Positions 10,283 through 19,847 of a stretch of DNA of 64,000 bases are shown here, piece after piece. Every line of letters starts with the position of its first letter. The stretch's first letter is position 1. Origin of the DNA: an uncultured Bacilli bacterium (GTDB lineage Bacteria; Bacillota_I; Bacilli_A; RFN20; CAG-449); NCBI GenBank assembly GCA_947632435.1, contig CANRPC010000001.1, positions 1 through 64,000 of the forward strand, written 5' to 3'. A program made the position numbers and the translations under genes. The notes under the pieces are model-generated. The model saw only the letters and a list, made by a program, of their open reading frames with translations. It was not told the DNA's origin and did not search any database.

Positions 10283-12046
10283 GTGAATAATGTGCAGAAA
10301 TTTGTATGTAAAAATTGTGATAATTTAATTTGTGAAACTAGCACATGCCCTGTATGCGGAAATAGAGCTGATTTAATATCTACTGAAGTTTATTATTGTG
10401 ACAAATGTAATTCACCTCTTTTTTCTAATAGTTGTCCTATTTGTGGCTCCGAATGTAGAAAAGTAGGAACAGATTTAAGACCTGTGTTTGCAGATGAGCG
10501 ATTACTTCTTGAAGTGTTACTAAATAAACCATTTGAATTTGCTGAAAAATCATTATGGTGCACAGGGTCAAATAATTATTTATTAAATGGGAAAAAAATC
10601 AAAATTTCATTTTCTGAATTAAGAAAAAACGATCCTCAAGAAATTATAGACAAACTAAAAAAATATGAAAATGAAAATAGAAAATATATTGAAACTGATT
10701 TGACTAATAAGTTTATAAATTCTTTTATTAACTGTAATAAATTAAGATTAAATTTAATTACATCTGAGGCAATAGAATATATTAAAGAAATTTCCTCAAA
10801 ATATGATTTATCAAGCATTTTTGTTTCTTTTAGCGGAGGAAAAGACTCTACTGTAACAAGCAATTTGGTTGTTAGAGCTTTAGGAACTGAAAGTATTTTA
10901 CACATATATGGTGATACTACTTTAGAATATCCTACTTCTGCACAATATATTTCTGAATTCAAAAAAAGCTATCCTAAAACACCGCTATTAATCGCTAAAA
11001 ACACTGAACAAGATTTTAATAATTTATGTGAAGTTGTTGGTCCACCAAGCAGAGTAATGAGATGGTGTTGCACTATTTTTAAAACTGGAGCAATAACAAA
11101 AAAAATTGAACAATTATTTAAAAATAAAACTAAGCTTTTATCTTTTCAAGGAATTAGAAGAGCTGAATCTTCATCTAGAAGCAAGTATGATAGAGATACT
11201 GATAGCCCTAAAATTACTAAACAAAAAGTTTCATCTCCAATAATAGATTGGATGGACTTTGATGTTTGGTTATATATACTTGCAAATAAAATTCCATTTA
11301 ACTACGCTTATAGACAAGGATTTTCGAGAGTTGGTTGTTGGTGTTGTCCTAACAATAGTGGTTGGTCTGAATTTTTAGCTTCTATTTATATGAATCAACA
11401 ATACGTAAAGTTTAAAAATATTTTATATGATTTTGCAAAAAAAGTAGGTAAAGAAGATTGGAAAATATATGTGGATGAAGGTAAATGGAAAGCTAGACAA
11501 GGTGGAAATGGATTAGAACATAGTAAAAATGCGGTTGTCACATTTAAACCATGTGCTTTCGATGAAAATAGTATAAATTTTAGTTTATCAAAGGATATAG
11601 ATTCTACTATATATACTTTATTCAAACCTTTTGGAACATTGAATTTTGAAATTGGTAACAAAAGATTAGGTGAAGTATATGTTTTATCCAGAAACACTTC
11701 AGAGCCAATATTAAAATTAACTGGAAAAGTTGGAAAAAGAGAATTAAAAATTACTATTTTGAATGTTATTCCACCTTTTAAAAATTTTAAGCAAATTACC
11801 GAATTAATAAAAAATCAAATAACAAAATATCAAACATGTATTGGATGCACTTATTGTCAAAGTGTATGTAAATTTAATGCGTTAAAAGTAAACAATTTAA
11901 TGAAAGGAGAAGTTAGCAACAATTCCATCTCATATACAATAGATGAATCAAAATGTGTAGGGTGCCTTGAATGTGTTAAACATTTTGATGGAGGGTGCTA
12001 TATGAAAAAGGTATTGAGAACTAAACAGGGTGAATATAATGAATAA
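10283..12046 (+). CDS. PAPS-reductase-family PP-loop protein (DndC/SspD-like) with N-terminal zinc ribbons and C-terminal 2x[4Fe-4S] ferredoxin; alternative GTG start at 10292
   Basis: CxxC pairs (CKNC, CPVC, CDKC, CPIC), SFSGGKDST PP-loop, RWCCTIFK and GCWCCPN, CIGCTYCQSVCKFNA and CVGCLECVKHFDGGC. Confidence 0.85.
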   Translation: MNNVQKFVCKNCDNLICETSTCPVCGNRADLISTEVYYCDKCNSPLFSNSCPICGSECRKVGTDLRPVFADERLLLEVLLNKPFEFAEKSLWCTGSNNYLLNGKKIKISFSELRKNDPQEIIDKLKKYENENRKYIETDLTNKFINSFINCNKLRLNLITSEAIEYIKEISSKYDLSSIFVSFSGGKDSTVTSNLVVRALGTESILHIYGDTTLEYPTSAQYISEFKKSYPKTPLLIAKNTEQDFNNLCEVVGPPSRVMRWCCTIFKTGAITKKIEQLFKNKTKLLSFQGIRRAESSSRSKYDRDTDSPKITKQKVSSPIIDWMDFDVWLYILANKIPFNYAYRQGFSRVGCWCCPNNSGWSEFLASIYMNQQYVKFKNILYDFAKKVGKEDWKIYVDEGKWKARQGGNGLEHSKNAVVTFKPCAFDENSINFSLSKDIDSTIYTLFKPFGTLNFEIGNKRLGEVYVLSRNTSEPILKLTGKVGKRELKITILNVIPPFKNFKQITELIKNQITKYQTCIGCTYCQSVCKFNALKVNNLMKGEVSNNSISYTIDESKCVGCLECVKHFDGGCYMKKVLRTKQGEYNE

Positions 12047-12899
12047 TACTCTTACATTAAAATTTAAAAAAAATGAAAGCTTCTATTTAAGAGATGGTTG
12101 GTTAGAAAAAGCAATAAATTTTATCTATGAAAATAATCAAGTAAATATTTTTAGTAAAAATAATGGAATTTCTATATTAGGTATAGGATCAAACATGGTA
12201 AAGAGTTTAAAGTATTGGTTACAAGCTTCTAATGTTATTGTTGCCTCAAATACAAAAACAGAATTATCTTTGTTTGGAAATCTTTTATATAAATATGATA
12301 GATATTTAGAAGATAATTTTTCAATTTTTTTAATTCACTATAATTTAGTGAAAAACATGAAAGAATGTCCACTATTTTATGGATTATTTAATATGGATAT
12401 TAAAACATTTACAAAAAATGATTTTGTTACATTAATTAATGCATATTTTCAAACTTTAGACTTAAACGTAAAGAAAGAATACATAGAAGAAGATACGGGG
12501 GTTTTGTTAAAATCTTATATTAACGAAAACAAAGTTGATAATCCTGAAGATAATTATGTCTGTCCATTGTCATATCTTAGACTACTTGAAAAGAAAGATG
12601 ATAAGTATATTAAAACAAAACCATTATATCAAGGTTTGTCATATTTAATAATTTATATTTGTTTGCAAGATTTGTATGAAGGTAATTCATTTAATATAGA
12701 AGATTCAATTGATGAAATTAATTCGCCGATGAAAATTTTTAATTTAGATAAAAATATGTATTTACAATATTTAGAAGAGATGAAAAAAAATCAATTGATT
12801 ACTATTAATAAAACTGCTGGACTAAATACAGTTTATTTTGATAAGAAATTGAATTTAGAAGATATTTTTAGAGAATATTTTAAGGGGGAAATGATTTAA
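12030..12899 (+). CDS. DUF4007 family protein (SspB-like)
   Basis: ESFYLRDGWLEKAI... LGIGSNMVKSLKYWLQASNVI motif typical of DUF4007; overlaps upstream gene. Confidence 0.8.
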   Translation: MNIMNNTLTLKFKKNESFYLRDGWLEKAINFIYENNQVNIFSKNNGISILGIGSNMVKSLKYWLQASNVIVASNTKTELSLFGNLLYKYDRYLEDNFSIFLIHYNLVKNMKECPLFYGLFNMDIKTFTKNDFVTLINAYFQTLDLNVKKEYIEEDTGVLLKSYINENKVDNPEDNYVCPLSYLRLLEKKDDKYIKTKPLYQGLSYLIIYICLQDLYEGNSFNIEDSIDEINSPMKIFNLDKNMYLQYLEEMKKNQLITINKTAGLNTVYFDKKLNLEDIFREYFKGEMI

Positions 12900-15800
12900 T
12901 GTATAGCAATAATTTTTATATAAATAAAAATTTCCAATCTTCAATTAATTTGGAATTAGATTTAGAAAATGAAAATAAAATTGATGAATACATCCCTACA
13001 ACAGATATCTGCGATGTTTTAAAAATATACATTAAATCAATTCTTGGGTTCAATAATGAGAGAGCAACTACACTTGTTGGTCCCTATGGTAAAGGAAAAT
13101 CATTTTTATTATTAGTGTTATCTTATCTTTTAAGCAATAATAAAAATTCTAAATGTTGGAATAATTTAGCAAGAAAAATTAAAAATGTTGATTTAGAATT
13201 GTATGAAATGATTACTGATTTAAAAGCAAAAAAAATTTCATTAATGACAATAATTGTAAATTCCAATTATGACAATATTACACAATCATTCCAATTAGCT
13301 TTAAATGATGCACTAAAAAGAGAAAAATTAGAAGATTTAATTCCTGAAACAGCATATAATGTATGTCTAAATTTAATTGAAAAATGGATGAATGATGAAA
13401 AAATAAAAAAAGATATATTAAATAAATGTTTAGAATTATATAAAATTAACATTAAAGAATTAGAAAATGAATTAAAAAATTATTCTCCTGTAGCATATAA
13501 GCAATTTGAGAAATTATATAATTGCATGAATATCGGATTGAATTTTAATCCATTGGTCAATAACGATATTATAAAAATATATTCAGATATAAATGCGGAA
13601 TTAATAAAAAATGGATATTCTGGAATGTTCATTGTATTTGATGAGTTTTCAAAATTCTTGGAAAGCAATTCCAAAAATTTAATGAAAGATTTAAAAATTA
13701 TTCAAGATATGGCTGAATTATGTTCTAGAAGTAATACGACACAACAAATTAATTTATGTTGTGTAACTCACAAAAGTATTTCTTTATATTTTTCAAATGA
13801 AAAGAAAAATAATGGAATGGATAATTTTAAAACTGTTGAGGGTAGATTCAAAGAAATTAAATTTAATAGAAGCTTAGATGAAAACTATCAAATCATTTCG
13901 TATGCTATAAAAAAGAAAGATTCTGCAAAATTAATTACAAAAGATTATTTATCAAAAAACAAAAAATTTTATGATGAAATAAAAAATATTTCTGTTTTTA
14001 ATTCAAATAAAATTGATGAAGAATTATTTGTTGGTTGTTTTCCTTTAAATCCTATAACTGTGTATGTTTTAATTCAATTATCAGAATTTGTAGCTCAAAA
14101 CGAAAGAACTTTATTTACATTTTTATCAGATAGTGATGAAAATTCATTTAATTCGTTTATTCATAATAATAATGATGGTCTATTTAATGTTGATAAAATA
14201 TATGATTATTTTTACAATTTACTTCAAAAAGAAGAAACTAATCACATAAGAAACATATGGTATAGAGCAGAATCAGTTTTATCAAAAACAGAAGACATAA
14301 ATGAAAAGAAAATAATAAAAGTTTTAGCATTAATATTAATGATTAATGATTTTGATAGATTACCTCCATCAGATGAAATTATTTCTTTAGCTTTAAACTC
14401 AGATTTAAATCAAGTTAAAGAATCGATTATTAAATTATTAGAAAAACATTATTTAAGAAAAAACATACTTAATAATTTATTATCATTTGCATTATCTAAT
14501 TCAAAACATATCGAAGACACAATAGAATATTTATCAAAAACAAAATTTAAAAATTTGAAATTAAGTGAATATGCTGAATTAATAAACGATCGAAAATATA
14601 TGATTCCGAGAAAATATAATGAGAAAAATAAAATAACTAGATTTTTTAGAGTTGTGTTTTTGGATGAAAATGAATTTATGGAATTATATAATTTTGATTA
14701 TATTTTAGAAGATAAATACTGTGATGGTTTAGTTATTTATTTATTACGTAAGACAGTTTCTGAAAACAAAATACATAATAAAATCAATGAAATTAATAAT
14801 CCAAGTGTAATAATTAAATATCCTGATGAATTTATAGGAGATAATTTTGATAAATTATTATTACGATATGCATGTTTGCTTGAAATCAAAAATAAAAAGG
14901 GTATTGATGAAATATCAAGTCACGAAATAGATTTATTACTTGAAGAAACTGAAATAGATGTAAAAGAATTGATTAGAAAATATTATGAAATAGGAGTGAA
15001 ATTTTATTCAAGTTTAAATGAGGATGTTTGCTTTAATGAATTATTAAGTTTAACATTAGAAAGAATTTATACTTTTCCTATAACTTTTAATAATGAATTG
15101 ATTAATAAAAAGAGTGTAACAACTCAATATCAAAAGGCAATTAATCATGTTATTGATTATCTCGTTGAAAAAACTGATGAATTTATTTATTCACCTACTA
15201 GTCCTGAAATGTCAATAAAAAATGCTGTTATTGATTCGAATTTAAAAAATCAAAATTTTAGATATATTATTGATGACATTAAACACAAAATTAGTAATAG
15301 TAATGATAATAAATTTAATATTTATAGACATATGATGACTCTTACTTTACCTCCATATGGAATTAGAATTGGTATTTTACCATTAATATTAGCGAAAGCT
15401 ATTTCAGAATTATCTGATAATGTAATTTTATATTATCAGGGTAAAGAAATTGAATTAGATTCTGGAAATATAGTTAAATCAATTTCGAATGATAATTATA
15501 ATATAAGTTTTTCTAAAAGTTCTAATGAGCAAAAAATTTACTTAGAAAAGTTATTAAGGCTATATAATGTTGTTTCTGTAGATAATTTTAGAAAGGATAC
15601 AATTTTATTATCTAATGCAATTAAAAAGTTTTTTGTTGGACAACCTCAAATAATACGATCAAATAATTTAAAAAATAATTATTTACAATTAGATGAAAGC
15701 ATAATAGCATTTAAATCACTATTCTTATCATTTAATATTAATCCATACGAATCTATTTTTGAAAAGCCAAAAAAAATATTTACAATTAAAAATTATAAAG

Positions 15801-16330
15801 ATTTATATAAGTGTATTGAAAAAACAAAGGACATATTTGAAACAAAGTTAAATGCTTATAAAAACTCTATCGTTAAAAAAATTAAAGAATTATTTAATAT
15901 TAATTTGCAATCTAGCTTAAAAATGGAATTAAACAAAATAATGAATAATTATACTAAAACTGGTTATAAATTAGTTTTAAATGATAGCGAAAGGTTAATT
16001 TTCAATACAATACAAAATGATTTATCATACGATGATTTAGAATCAGTTAATAGTATTTGTAAAGCTTGTGTTCATTTATATATAGAAGATTGGGATAATG
16101 ATAAAACAAGCGAAGTATATGAGATAATAATTAAATTTATTGATAGTATTAAAAATTCAGAACAAATTAAAGAGGATCCATTAAATATGTATAATGGTAT
16201 TTCTGAAGAAACACCTATGGGAAGTCTTTTAAAAAATAATTTAGAAAGTATATTAGATGAGTTTTCAGATAGTGTTTCAGCAAATGAAAAAATTTTTATA
16301 TTAAGCGAATTAGTCAAAAAAATGTTATAG
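12899..16330 (+). CDS. Large P-loop ATPase (SspC-like), 1143 aa
   Basis: Walker A VGPYGKGKSFLLL, Walker B-like MFIVFDEFSKFL; position between DUF4007 protein and desulfurase. Confidence 0.75.
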   Translation: MYSNNFYINKNFQSSINLELDLENENKIDEYIPTTDICDVLKIYIKSILGFNNERATTLVGPYGKGKSFLLLVLSYLLSNNKNSKCWNNLARKIKNVDLELYEMITDLKAKKISLMTIIVNSNYDNITQSFQLALNDALKREKLEDLIPETAYNVCLNLIEKWMNDEKIKKDILNKCLELYKINIKELENELKNYSPVAYKQFEKLYNCMNIGLNFNPLVNNDIIKIYSDINAELIKNGYSGMFIVFDEFSKFLESNSKNLMKDLKIIQDMAELCSRSNTTQQINLCCVTHKSISLYFSNEKKNNGMDNFKTVEGRFKEIKFNRSLDENYQIISYAIKKKDSAKLITKDYLSKNKKFYDEIKNISVFNSNKIDEELFVGCFPLNPITVYVLIQLSEFVAQNERTLFTFLSDSDENSFNSFIHNNNDGLFNVDKIYDYFYNLLQKEETNHIRNIWYRAESVLSKTEDINEKKIIKVLALILMINDFDRLPPSDEIISLALNSDLNQVKESIIKLLEKHYLRKNILNNLLSFALSNSKHIEDTIEYLSKTKFKNLKLSEYAELINDRKYMIPRKYNEKNKITRFFRVVFLDENEFMELYNFDYILEDKYCDGLVIYLLRKTVSENKIHNKINEINNPSVIIKYPDEFIGDNFDKLLLRYACLLEIKNKKGIDEISSHEIDLLLEETEIDVKELIRKYYEIGVKFYSSLNEDVCFNELLSLTLERIYTFPITFNNELINKKSVTTQYQKAINHVIDYLVEKTDEFIYSPTSPEMSIKNAVIDSNLKNQNFRYIIDDIKHKISNSNDNKFNIYRHMMTLTLPPYGIRIGILPLILAKAISELSDNVILYYQGKEIELDSGNIVKSISNDNYNISFSKSSNEQKIYLEKLLRLYNVVSVDNFRKDTILLSNAIKKFFVGQPQIIRSNNLKNNYLQLDESIIAFKSLFLSFNINPYESIFEKPKKIFTIKNYKDLYKCIEKTKDIFETKLNAYKNSIVKKIKELFNINLQSSLKMELNKIMNNYTKTGYKLVLNDSERLIFNTIQNDLSYDDLESVNSICKACVHLYIEDWDNDKTSEVYEIIIKFIDSIKNSEQIKEDPLNMYNGISEETPMGSLLKNNLESILDEFSDSVSANEKIFILSELVKKML

Positions 16331-16334
16331 GAGT

Positions 16335-17465
16335 ATGTGTATGATTTATTTTGATAATAGTGCTACAACATATCCAAAACCAGAAGTGGTTTATGATGCA
16401 ATTAATTTTGCAAGTAGAAATCTTGCTTTTAATGCTGGAAGAGGAACATATAAAAAAGCAAATGAAGCTATGAATATTATAAATTTGGCAAGAAAAAAAA
16501 TTGCTGATTTAGTAAATTCTGATAGTGAGAATGTTGCTTTCTTTTCTAGTGCTACTGAATCATTAAATATTATTATTAATGGTCTTGGAATAAAAGAAAA
16601 TGACAATGTTTATATTTCGCCGTTTGAACATAATGCAATAATTAGACCTTTATATAATTTAATGGAAAAAATCAAATTTAATATACACATTCTTCCATTT
16701 GATAATAAAACTTGGCAAATTAAAAATGATATATTAACAAATATGTTTGCTAGAAATAATCCAAATTACATTTTTATTTCACATGTCAGCAATGTTACTG
16801 GATATATTGTGCCATACCAAGAAATATTTAAAAAAGGAAAAGAATATGGTTCCAAAAACATTTTAGATTGTGCTCAGTCATTTGGAATTATAAATCCTCA
16901 AAAAAATAATTGTGATTTTATTGTTTTTGCTGGGCATAAATCTTTATATGCATCGTTTGGAATTGCTGGTTTCATTAATGTTAATGATTATAAATTAAAT
17001 ATTGTTAAAAGTGGAGGAAATGGATCTAATTCACTTAATCATAAAATGCCAGAAGGTTCATATAGACGATATGAATCTGGAACTCAAAATATTATTGCTA
17101 TTTACAGTATAATTAAAAGCATTGACTGGTTAAAAGAAATAGACTTACAATCTCATGAGCGTGAGCTAGTCACATATTTTTTAGATAAGTTGCAAAAAAA
17201 TGATAAAATAAAAATATATATGCCACCATTAGATAAAAATCTTGGTATTGTTTCATTTAATGTTGACGGCTATTCTCCTGAAGAAGTAGGAAATATTTTG
17301 TCAGATGAATTTGATATTTGCGTAAGAACTGGATATCATTGTAGTCCGTTGGTTCACGACTTTATTGAAACAAAAGAAAAAGGTGGCACTATTAGAGTTA
17401 GTTTTGGAGCATTTAACACTAAAGAAGAAATCGATGTATTGATTGATGCATTAAATACATTATAA
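16335..17465 (+). CDS. Cysteine desulfurase (SspA/DndA-like, NifS/SufS fold)
   Basis: IYFDNSATTYPKP, AGHKSLYA PLP lysine, RTGYHCSP catalytic cysteine loop. Confidence 0.9.
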   Translation: MCMIYFDNSATTYPKPEVVYDAINFASRNLAFNAGRGTYKKANEAMNIINLARKKIADLVNSDSENVAFFSSATESLNIIINGLGIKENDNVYISPFEHNAIIRPLYNLMEKIKFNIHILPFDNKTWQIKNDILTNMFARNNPNYIFISHVSNVTGYIVPYQEIFKKGKEYGSKNILDCAQSFGIINPQKNNCDFIVFAGHKSLYASFGIAGFINVNDYKLNIVKSGGNGSNSLNHKMPEGSYRRYESGTQNIIAIYSIIKSIDWLKEIDLQSHERELVTYFLDKLQKNDKIKIYMPPLDKNLGIVSFNVDGYSPEEVGNILSDEFDICVRTGYHCSPLVHDFIETKEKGGTIRVSFGAFNTKEEIDVLIDALNTL

Positions 17466-17467
17466 AA

Positions 17468-19675
17468 TTGGAGGGCAGTATGAGTTTTAGAAATATTGAA
17501 ATTAAAGATTCTTATAGATCTGATACATGCCAAGATTTAGGAACATTTTTTGTTTCTAAAATGCTTGAGCATTCTGTTATTTATAAAAGAGCTGTTGGAT
17601 TCTTTTCTTCATCTGCTTTGATAAAACTTTCAAGAGGTATTAGTTTTATGGCAGAGAGAGAAGGATGTCACATTTATTTTGTTGTATCTCCTATTTTATA
17701 TAAAGAAGATGTTGAAGCTATAAAAAAAGGATATAAAAATCGTAATCAAGTTATTGAAGATGCATTGTTAAGGGAATTTAAAGATACAACTGATGAATTT
17801 GAATGCGAAAGATTAAATTATTTATGTCATTTAATAGAAAAAGGGATTTTAGATATTAAAGTTGCTAATAAGTTTGATGAATATGATGAAAATGATATTG
17901 GAATGTTTCATGAAAAAATTGGTTTGTTTATAGATGAAAATGAGGATAAAGTAGCTTTTAGTGGCTCATTAAATGAATCTGATAATGCATATTCTAGAAA
18001 CTTTGAATCAATTCAAGTTTTTAAAAGTTGGGAAGAAACTAAACGAGTTTCAATTATAGATGATGATTTTGAAAGATTATGGGAAAATAAAACACATTCA
18101 TTATTTGTTTGTGATTTTCCAGAAGCTGTATCAAAAAAATTATTTAAATATCAAAAGCCTTCTTATATCAAAAATATAGATGAATATGAAAAAGTTGAAA
18201 AGGAAAAAAGAAAAATTATTGAAACTTATCCAAAATATAATTGTAAATTTGAACTATACGAATATCAAAAAAATGCAATTAATAAATGGGCTAATCAAAA
18301 TTTTATTGGTTTGTTTGATATGGGAACAGGAACAGGTAAGACTATAACAGCTTTAACTGCAAGTGTTAAATTGTTAGAGCGTTTAAAATATAAGATGGCA
18401 ACAATCATTGTTTGTCCTTACACACATCTTGTTGAACAATGGGTTGAAGAACAATCAAATTTTAACATAAATTTTTTAATTGGATATTCTAATAAAAAAT
18501 ACTCTAATTATATATCTAAATTAAATCAATTAGTTCAAGACTTTAATGATGGAATTACAAATTATTTTTATTTTATTACAACAACATCTTCATTTAAACT
18601 TGAAAAAGTCCAAAAAATATTAAGACAATTAAAAGGTAATGTGTTATTCATTGCCGATGAAGTTCATAATTTTGGTGCTGAGGGAATGCGAAATGCATTG
18701 ATTGACAATTTTAAATTCCGAATTGGATTATCAGCTACAATTGATAGACATAGAGATGAAGAAGGAACTGATGCTATATACGAATATTTTGGTAAACCCG
18801 TAATTCATTATGGTTTGAAAGAAGCAATTGATAATGGGGTATTAACTAGATATTATTACTATCCTATTCTTGTATATTTGAATGAAGAAGAACAAGAAAA
18901 ATATGTAGAACTTACTGACAAAATTAGAAAAAATAGTTATTTGCAAGGGAATGTAATGAAACTTACAAAGCAAGGAGAAATATATGCTTTACTAAGAGCA
19001 AGAGTAATAGCTTCTGCAAAAAACAAACTAGGTGCTTTGAAAAAATTAATGATTGAAAAAGGTTTTACTGACAAACACAATTTATTAGTATATTGTGGAA
19101 CTGGAAAAATATCAGGTGATCATGGTGAAGAAGAAAAGCAAATTGATGAAGTATGCAAAATGTTAGGGAATGAACTTGGTATGAAAATTGCTAGATATAC
19201 ATCAAGAGAAACTACAGAGGAAAGGCACATAATTTCGGAAAGATATAAAAATGGTGATGATCTCCAAGCAGTTGTTGCTATAAAATGTTTAGATGAGGGT
19301 GTAAATATACCAAGTATTGAAACAGCATTTATATTAGCAAGTAGCACAAATCCTAGAGAATACATACAAAGAAGAGGTCGTGTTCTAAGAAAATTTAAAG
19401 GTAAGGCGTATTCATATATTTACGATTTTGTTACATTACCATTTTCATTAGATGAAACGGATGATTATAACGAAAATACTGTTGAAAGTTTTACTGCATT
19501 AGCTAGAAATGAAGTTAATCGAATGAAAGAATTTTCTAGTCTTGCTGAAAACGAGCATGAAAGTGATATAATTATTAATGAAATAACCAATAAATTTGGT
19601 TTAAATAAAATTAACGAAAGTGAAATATTTGAAAAAATAGAATGGGAGGAATTAGACGATGGAACAAACGAATAA
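17468..19675 (+). CDS. PLD-family nuclease domain fused to SF2 (DEVH) helicase
   Basis: HEKIGLFIDENEDKVAFSGSLNES (HxK...GSxNE), Walker A DMGTGTGKT, IADEVHNFG, RRGRVLRK. Confidence 0.9.
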   Translation: MEGSMSFRNIEIKDSYRSDTCQDLGTFFVSKMLEHSVIYKRAVGFFSSSALIKLSRGISFMAEREGCHIYFVVSPILYKEDVEAIKKGYKNRNQVIEDALLREFKDTTDEFECERLNYLCHLIEKGILDIKVANKFDEYDENDIGMFHEKIGLFIDENEDKVAFSGSLNESDNAYSRNFESIQVFKSWEETKRVSIIDDDFERLWENKTHSLFVCDFPEAVSKKLFKYQKPSYIKNIDEYEKVEKEKRKIIETYPKYNCKFELYEYQKNAINKWANQNFIGLFDMGTGTGKTITALTASVKLLERLKYKMATIIVCPYTHLVEQWVEEQSNFNINFLIGYSNKKYSNYISKLNQLVQDFNDGITNYFYFITTTSSFKLEKVQKILRQLKGNVLFIADEVHNFGAEGMRNALIDNFKFRIGLSATIDRHRDEEGTDAIYEYFGKPVIHYGLKEAIDNGVLTRYYYYPILVYLNEEEQEKYVELTDKIRKNSYLQGNVMKLTKQGEIYALLRARVIASAKNKLGALKKLMIEKGFTDKHNLLVYCGTGKISGDHGEEEKQIDEVCKMLGNELGMKIARYTSRETTEERHIISERYKNGDDLQAVVAIKCLDEGVNIPSIETAFILASSTNPREYIQRRGRVLRKFKGKAYSYIYDFVTLPFSLDETDDYNENTVESFTALARNEVNRMKEFSSLAENEHESDIIINEITNKFGLNKINESEIFEKIEWEELDDGTNE

Positions 19676-19847
19676 CAATAATAATACTTCAAAGTTTGTA
19701 GAAAGTGATTTAAGGAAAAGCATTAGAAAAAAGGTTCTTTTTTTAGAAAAATACAACTATAACCAAAAAGAGTTTAATAATCAAGATATGGTTAAAAAAA
19801 TTAAATCAATCATAGAAAAAGAGGTAAATGCAAATGATAATAAATAG
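19659..19847 (+). CDS. Small hypothetical protein of the phosphorothioation operon
   Basis: 62 aa, overlaps both neighbours, consistent with translational coupling. Confidence 0.5.
   Translation: MEQTNNNNNTSKFVESDLRKSIRKKVLFLEKYNYNQKEFNNQDMVKKIKSIIEKEVNANDNK

Noticed and set aside
10636-11697. Minus-strand ORFs inside the PAPS-reductase-like gene
   Set aside because: No RBS or recognisable domains; shadow of the real CDS.
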